Of a stretch of DNA of 9,829 nucleotides, positions 6,042 through 9,829 are shown in pieces; within the stretch, counting starts at the first letter, position 1, and each line of letters starts with the position of its first letter. The translations under genes and the position numbers were made by a program. The stretch spans positions 1 to 9,829 of the forward strand of contig DJSG01000078.1 in the NCBI GenBank assembly GCA_002440265.1. The letters run 5' to 3'. The stretch comes from Bacteroidales bacterium UBA6340 (lineage in GTDB: Bacteria > Bacteroidota > Bacteroidia > Bacteroidales > Paludibacteraceae). Under the pieces are notes generated by a model that had not been told where the DNA came from, made no database searches, and saw only the letters and a list, made by a program, of their open reading frames with translations.

Positions 6042-6857
6042 CTATATTATATCCGACAGCCAACGGAGGAACTGCGCTTTCCATTGCCGGCTCTCATCGG
6101 TTCCTTTTGTATCTGAAGCACCAAAGCCATGCCCTCCTGTCCGGTATTGAATGTACCGGTGCGGGATATGCCGGTCGGTGAGTGCAGAATCCAACAGCAC
6201 GGAATTGCGGTAGTGTACCACAGGGTCGTCCGCACAATTCACAAGGAACACCGGCGGGCAGTCTGCAGGGATATGTCGCTCTATGGACAGCGAGTCCTGC
6301 ATAGTCTTGTTCCACTGCCGCCATACGCCCAATGCACCACGCCTGCTGCGCGGGTGTGCTATGCTCTTGTCTGCCAGCGTAACCACAGGGTATATGGGGC
6401 ATAGGAAGTGCGGTCTGTATGGTGTATGGTTATGCGTATAGGACATCATCGTCAAGTGTCCGCCCGCGGAGAAGCCCATTACGCCTATCTTGGCGGTGTC
6501 TATCCTGTACTCATCCGCGTGTGCATACACCTCACGCAATGCCCATTCGATGTCTGTCAGCATATCAGGGTACTTGTTGCCTATCCCCAGCACGCGCCAA
6601 CCTATAAAGTACGCAGGTATAGTGGCTACCCTGTACTTGAGTACAAAGGCATTGATGCCCTCACTTTGCAGCCATTCCGCCACACCTGTCCCCTCGGCCT
6701 TCATGTCATGCCAACTGTAACTGCCGCCAGGGCATACCACTACCGCCACGCCCGTGTTCCGTGCAGAGTCTGCCAAGAAAGGCGTAAGCGTTACCTTTGC
6801 CGGCAGGCAGAGGGCAACAAGCAACAGGCAGTATGTCGTTATGAGTTTCTTCGGCAT
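6042..6857 (-). CDS. Exported alpha/beta hydrolase (esterase/lipase-like)
   Basis: A 271-residue serine hydrolase. A basic start MPKK and hydrophobic segment (5-19) ending near LPA form a probable signal peptide, so the enzyme should act in the periplasm or at the outer membrane. No good lipobox is present (VALC has Leu before Cys). The fold shows an oxyanion-type loop CPGGSY (42-47), the nucleophile elbow GFSAGG with Ser130 (128-133), an acid residue Asp210 or Asp211 in CADDP and His243 in GGHGFG. This matches the esterase/acetyl-xylan-esterase-like alpha/beta hydrolases (COG0657 type). In this operon it may trim or transfer acyl groups on the polyene lipid, or act as a lipid esterase; the substrate is not visible. 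The ATG at 6857 overlaps the end of the fusion gene by 19 bp and was preferred over 6899 because it gives a normal signal peptide. A sugar-ester hydrolase is the main alternative. Confidence 0.82.
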   Translation of the reverse strand: MPKKLITTYCLLLVALCLPAKVTLTPFLADSARNTGVAVVVCPGGSYSWHDMKAEGTGVAEWLQSEGINAFVLKYRVATIPAYFIGWRVLGIGNKYPDMLTDIEWALREVYAHADEYRIDTAKIGVMGFSAGGHLTMMSYTHNHTPYRPHFLCPIYPVVTLADKSIAHPRSRRGALGVWRQWNKTMQDSLSIERHIPADCPPVFLVNCADDPVVHYRNSVLLDSALTDRHIPHRYIQYRTGGHGFGASDTKGTDESRQWKAQFLRWLSDII

Positions 6858-9397
6858 ATCTCTTCTGCTACCAGTTGTGAGGTCATTACCGTGCCGCACA
6901 GCCCGTGCAGCAGGCAGTTCTGCCCTGTCAGATACAGGTTGTCCACGCGAGTGCGGTACATTCCTAACGGTTGGTTCAGTCCGAACATCGCTCCTTCGGG
7001 TGTCAGGTAGTCTTCGCGGAACGTCAGCGAGGTCGATGTAAAGTAGGAGTCTGTCTGCTCCCGTAGGTTCGGGTAGATAGCCTCAATGCGGTCTATCAAT
7101 GCTTCCGCCTTGCTGTGCTTGAACGCTTCATACGCCGCATAGTCGGCTTTGCGGTCTTGCTGCCACGGTGCCAGTTCGCTATACTCTAATGGTGCTATCA
7201 CTTCCATCGTGTGCGCCCATTCGTCCTGTCCCGCTACGGGCGGGGTAAGGAAGGCTATATTCTCGGGAAGGATAAAGTGGTTCTCCGGCAAGTAACGGAA
7301 CGACTGCGGCTTGAACTTGATATACACCTTGAACGACCCGTACGACTCCTCGGTTTGCTCAATGCGATGTATCGTGGCAGGGCGGAATACAGGCTCCGTA
7401 CACAGCGGGAGCAACATCTTAGGGTGCAGCGAACTGACCACCACATCCGCCCGATACTCGTGTTTCTCAGTATAGACACAGGTGGCGTGCTTGTCCTGTA
7501 TCTCCACCTTGGTCACCTTTTCGCCCAAGAGTATCCGTCCGCCATGGCGCGTGATATACAGGCACAGCGCATCTACCAGCGGTCGCGTACCACCGATAAA
7601 ACGGTATGTCCCTTCGTTAAACAGGTCGATAATCCGCTCTCTGTCCGCCTGCCTGCCGCACGTGGCCCCCCCATAGAGCAGCGAGTATATGTCGCCCACG
7701 CCATGCGCCACATCGGGCGGACATTTCTCTATCGGCACCTGAATACCCAGTGCATCCAGCACCTGCCTTACGGTGCCGCCCTCGCCCAATCCGCAAGCCA
7801 CGTGGATACCTGTCATCCACCACTCGCCATCGCGCTCGTAACTGTACATACCGCCGCCCGCCACGGGCAGTTGTTCCAGCACCGTCACCGAGTAGCCCTC
7901 TTTGGCAAGCAGTGCCGCCGTAAACAAGCCGCCCACACCTGCTCCGAGTATGGTTGCCGTATGTGTGTTTATCTCCAGCAGATGGCGGTAGTAGTGTTCT
8001 ATGGACTTTGTCCTATGCCTGTAGCCAACGCCGAAGGTAGGGTCGGTGGTGGTTATCTCCGGCAAGTACTCCAACGTAATATCGCCTGTGGTATAGAGCA
8101 GAAAATCCACTTTGTTCAGCACGTCATAACTATGATGAATACACACCGGCACCACGGGCAGGTTCAGTTGTTCGGCTATATACATCGCCCCGCTGTGCAT
8201 AGGCAGCAGGTGTCCTGTCCGTGAGCGTGTGCCTTCGGGGAACACCAAGATACTGTCTCCACGGCGGACACTGTCGCGCAATACCTCCAGGCTGTTCTCT
8301 ATTCCCCCTTTCACCAACGGGAAGCGTGCCGCCTTCACCACCGGTGCAAAGAGCGGATTTTTCCCCACCCAGTCTTGTGTCAGCACCACCAGATTGGGTT
8401 GCTCCGCCAGCATAATCAGGATGTCGAGCAGCGAATTATGGTTGGCTATATACAGCCGTGGTTGATGGTCTTGCGGGCGGAACTGCTTGCCCGTAACCCG
8501 AAAATCCACCCCGGGAATGGAGTTTGACATATACCGTGCCATTGCCGAACAGAACACCCTGAAGTGCCGGCGCAGTGCGGGCTGCCTGTCCCCAAGCAAC
8601 CGCACCGCCCATGCATAAGGTGTAATCAGCAGGAAGCATATCAATATCAGTTTCCCCACATACCACAGCGACGGGGCGTATCTCCTCGGCAAGCCGTACA
8701 CCAACGCCACCACACACAGCAGACTATTGAGCAGGCTGATACGGGTGAAGTCGTACGCCGGTCGGAAATGGCTCACCCTTTCTTCACGGGGCGGATAATA
8801 CACGCGGATAGCCACGGGAATAGTCGCTATCCTTGCCCATGTGGAGAACACCAATAACTCCAACTCCGACTCATAGCGTGCCGTCATCAGTTGCCAGCCG
8901 TGCATACGGTACAGCGGATAGATACGGAAGCCCGACTGTGTGTCGGGCAGCCGCCGCCCTGTCTGTATGCGGAACCAGAAGTTGGAGAAGCGGTTGGCAA
9001 ACGTATTTTGCCGCGGCATATTCTCCTGCCGCAGCCCGCGGCTGCCGATGATGATATGCCCGGGGTGCAGCAACGCCTCTTCCACCAATAGCGGAATATC
9101 CTCGGGGTAGTGCTGTCCGTCTGCGTCAATGGTCAGCACATACTCGAACCCCATCTCCAACGCTTTCCTGAAACCCTGTTTGAGGGCATAGCCCTTGCCC
9201 CTGTTGCGGGCGTACGACACCACCGTAACAGGGAAATCCAACGCCTGCAGCAGCGTCAGCGTATCGTCCGTGCACCCGTCCGCCACCACGATAATATCCT
9301 GCATATACCGGTGGGTGCGGCGCACCACGTCCACCACCGTCCTGCGGTTGTTATAGGTCGGTATCAGGGCGCATATATGTAACGACGAAGCGCGCAT
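6839..9397 (-). CDS. Three-domain fusion: family-2 glycosyltransferase, PlsC-like acyltransferase and CrtI/RetSat-like FAD oxidoreductase
   Basis: An 852-residue protein with three modules. Residues 1-215 are a DPM1-like GT2 glycosyltransferase, with LIPTYNN (11-17), NRGKGYALKQGF (65-76), DADGQH (91-96) and DTQSGFRIY (152-160). After hydrophobic segments (about 220-236 and 247-268), residues about 280-470 form a lysophospholipid acyltransferase domain with the HX4D motif NHNSLLD (His320, Asp325) and FPEGTRS (386-392). Residues 480-852 are an FAD/NAD-binding phytoene-dehydrogenase/retinol-saturase-like domain, with GAGVGG (485-490) ending in VLEQ, DVVVSSLHP (651-659) and a C-terminal LYLTGQNCLLHG (821-832). 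GT/acyltransferase hybrids are standard in aryl-polyene and flexirubin loci and are thought to decorate the polyene at the membrane. The oxidoreductase is more familiar to me as a separate protein, so its fusion after a very short linker is notable. The start overlaps the dehydratase gene by 47 bp, but no other start exists before the GT motif. Confidence 0.88.
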   Translation of the reverse strand: MRASSLHICALIPTYNNRRTVVDVVRRTHRYMQDIIVVADGCTDDTLTLLQALDFPVTVVSYARNRGKGYALKQGFRKALEMGFEYVLTIDADGQHYPEDIPLLVEEALLHPGHIIIGSRGLRQENMPRQNTFANRFSNFWFRIQTGRRLPDTQSGFRIYPLYRMHGWQLMTARYESELELLVFSTWARIATIPVAIRVYYPPREERVSHFRPAYDFTRISLLNSLLCVVALVYGLPRRYAPSLWYVGKLILICFLLITPYAWAVRLLGDRQPALRRHFRVFCSAMARYMSNSIPGVDFRVTGKQFRPQDHQPRLYIANHNSLLDILIMLAEQPNLVVLTQDWVGKNPLFAPVVKAARFPLVKGGIENSLEVLRDSVRRGDSILVFPEGTRSRTGHLLPMHSGAMYIAEQLNLPVVPVCIHHSYDVLNKVDFLLYTTGDITLEYLPEITTTDPTFGVGYRHRTKSIEHYYRHLLEINTHTATILGAGVGGLFTAALLAKEGYSVTVLEQLPVAGGGMYSYERDGEWWMTGIHVACGLGEGGTVRQVLDALGIQVPIEKCPPDVAHGVGDIYSLLYGGATCGRQADRERIIDLFNEGTYRFIGGTRPLVDALCLYITRHGGRILLGEKVTKVEIQDKHATCVYTEKHEYRADVVVSSLHPKMLLPLCTEPVFRPATIHRIEQTEESYGSFKVYIKFKPQSFRYLPENHFILPENIAFLTPPVAGQDEWAHTMEVIAPLEYSELAPWQQDRKADYAAYEAFKHSKAEALIDRIEAIYPNLREQTDSYFTSTSLTFREDYLTPEGAMFGLNQPLGMYRTRVDNLYLTGQNCLLHGLCGTVMTSQLVAEEICRRNS
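7666..7672. repeat. Seven-base G/C homopolymer inside the fusion gene
   Basis: Seven consecutive C on the plus strand (G7 in the coding strand) encode the YGGAT region of the oxidoreductase domain, at about residues 575-579. The frame is intact here. Tracts of this length can slip in replication, and a frameshift would remove most of the oxidoreductase while leaving the GT and acyltransferase domains. Confidence 0.6.
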
Positions 9398-9683
9398 ACG
9401 TATCTTCTTTATCGGTTATCACTACTTGGTATTCTTGTTCCTTGCGCGGGGTGAATGTATAGGTTATCTCCGCCGCAGGCGGCACGGGTTTCATAAACTT
9501 CAGGTTCGTAATCCGCTCTATCTTCCGCCCCGTCAGTTCCTCGGCTATCTGCACCAAGCACGCACCCGGGGTAACGGGCATATCGGGGAAATGCGCCTTG
9601 TATATCGGGTGCGCAGCGTTCAGCCGCACCGTGAAGCGCAACCCGTCCTGTGCTATGACCTGACAGAAATCTCCCACCAACAT
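9351..9683 (-). CDS. Hotdog-fold 3-hydroxyacyl-ACP dehydratase (FabZ/ApeI-like)
   Basis: A 110-residue single-hotdog protein. The signature HPIYKAHFPDMPVTPGACL (about 23-41) matches the FabZ active-site helix region HFPxxPxxPG with its catalytic His. At the position where FabZ has Glu and FabA has Asp this protein has Gln (PGACLVQ). Such enzymes remove water from 3-hydroxyacyl-ACP to give trans-2-enoyl chains; repeated rounds without enoyl reduction build an aryl polyene. It is shorter than stand-alone housekeeping FabZ, which is usual for aryl-polyene dehydratases. The start is the ATG at 9683, fixed by AGGAGG seven bases upstream and by being 2 bp after the LolA stop. The 3' end overlaps the fusion gene by 47 bp. 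It is cytosolic and works on the cluster's ACP, which is not in the window. Confidence 0.85.
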   Translation of the reverse strand: MLVGDFCQVIAQDGLRFTVRLNAAHPIYKAHFPDMPVTPGACLVQIAEELTGRKIERITNLKFMKPVPPAAEITYTFTPRKEQEYQVVITDKEDTYARFVVTYMRPDTDL

Positions 9684-9685
9684 AC

Positions 9686-9829
9686 TCACTCCTCCTGTAT
9701 CTCCACGTTGTGGAACGTTATCGTACTCTTGTCTCCGTTCTTCTCGGTCAGCACCACGCACTCCGCCACGTTCATCGTCTCGTGCATCGTAATCCGTACC
9801 GACTGGAACAGTTGCTTCAGTTCCCGCTT
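9686..9829 (-). CDS. C-terminal end of a LolA-like outer-membrane lipid/lipoprotein carrier, cut by the window edge
   Basis: The last 47 residues and TGA stop (9688-9686) of a gene that enters from the right edge. The sequence contains LFQSVRITM, then VLTEKNGDKSTITFHNVEI near the end, the pattern of alternating beta strands seen at the C-terminus of LolA-family carriers in Bacteroidota aryl-polyene loci. LolA proteins are periplasmic and ferry lipidated cargo from the inner to the outer membrane. In these clusters a dedicated copy probably receives the polyene lipid from the MMPL exporter. The stop is 2 bp before the dehydratase ATG. The fragment is short, so the family call rests on these few motifs and on context. 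Confidence 0.7.
   Translation of the reverse strand, partial: KRELKQLFQSVRITMHETMNVAECVVLTEKNGDKSTITFHNVEIQEE
9691..9696 (-). promoter_or_regulatory. Strong Shine-Dalgarno AGGAGG of the dehydratase gene
   Basis: AGGAGG on the minus strand lies seven bases before ATG 9683, within the last codons of the LolA gene. Perfect anti-16S sequences are uncommon in Bacteroidota, where most starts (including others in this window) have none. It decides between this start and frame extensions further upstream. Confidence 0.7.

Noticed and set aside
6042..6857. Lipoprotein signal in the hydrolase (VALC)
   Set aside because: The residue before Cys is Leu, not Gly/Ala/Ser, so a type I signal peptide ending near LPA fits better.
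9684..9761. 26-residue extension of the dehydratase upstream of ATG 9683
   Set aside because: It overlaps the LolA C-terminus, is very polar and unlike hotdog N-termini, and a perfect AGGAGG points to ATG 9683.

Overview
The window looks like chromosomal DNA from a Bacteroidales bacterium (phylum Bacteroidota). Two intergenic regions carry textbook Bacteroidota promoters, TTTG-N20-TAnnTTTG. Most starts lack a Shine-Dalgarno sequence, and the main gene set is the type found in Bacteroidota aryl-polyene/flexirubin clusters. The genus cannot be fixed from the sequence. All seven complete or partial genes I accept as certain lie on the minus strand, so transcription runs from right to left.

Region 2279-9829 is the distal part of a tightly packed operon. 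In transcription order it encodes the C-terminus of a LolA-like periplasmic lipid/lipoprotein carrier (cut by the window edge), a hotdog 3-hydroxyacyl-ACP dehydratase, a large glycosyltransferase 2 / lysophospholipid-type acyltransferase / CrtI-RetSat-like oxidoreductase fusion, a secreted alpha/beta hydrolase, a PaaK-like adenylate-forming ligase and an MMPL/RND lipid exporter. Gaps are 1-15 bp or the genes overlap by 19-47 bp, so they should be co-transcribed and translationally coupled. By comparison with known aryl-polyene and flexirubin loci, the ligase would activate an aryl starter acid and the dehydratase would help build the polyene on an ACP. The fusion would attach or modify acyl and sugar groups, and MMPL plus LolA would move the finished lipid towards the outer membrane. 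The ketosynthases, ketoreductase and ACPs expected of such a locus are not in the window and presumably lie upstream, to the right.

Region 1350-2255 holds a patatin-like phospholipase gene with its own clear promoter, placed directly after the operon.

Region 632-1349 has no convincing protein gene but is rich in signals. A strong minus-strand promoter (982-1013) fires into about 300 nt of predicted RNA. That RNA contains a series of stem-loops, a 10-nt motif repeated in or near two loops, and finally an intrinsic-terminator hairpin with a U-run (675-708). An 11-bp perfect inverted repeat follows at once, and then the start of a restriction-modification gene at 631. This is either a free-standing structured small RNA or a terminator-controlled leader of the R-M gene, and it is the most novel-looking item here. 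The stretch 1127-1335 also carries a promoter-like box, a possible 49-aa peptide and two short tandem repeats.

Region 1-631 encodes the N-terminal 210 residues of a probable type IIG restriction-methylation enzyme with a PD-(D/E)xK nuclease motif. The methylase part would be outside the window.
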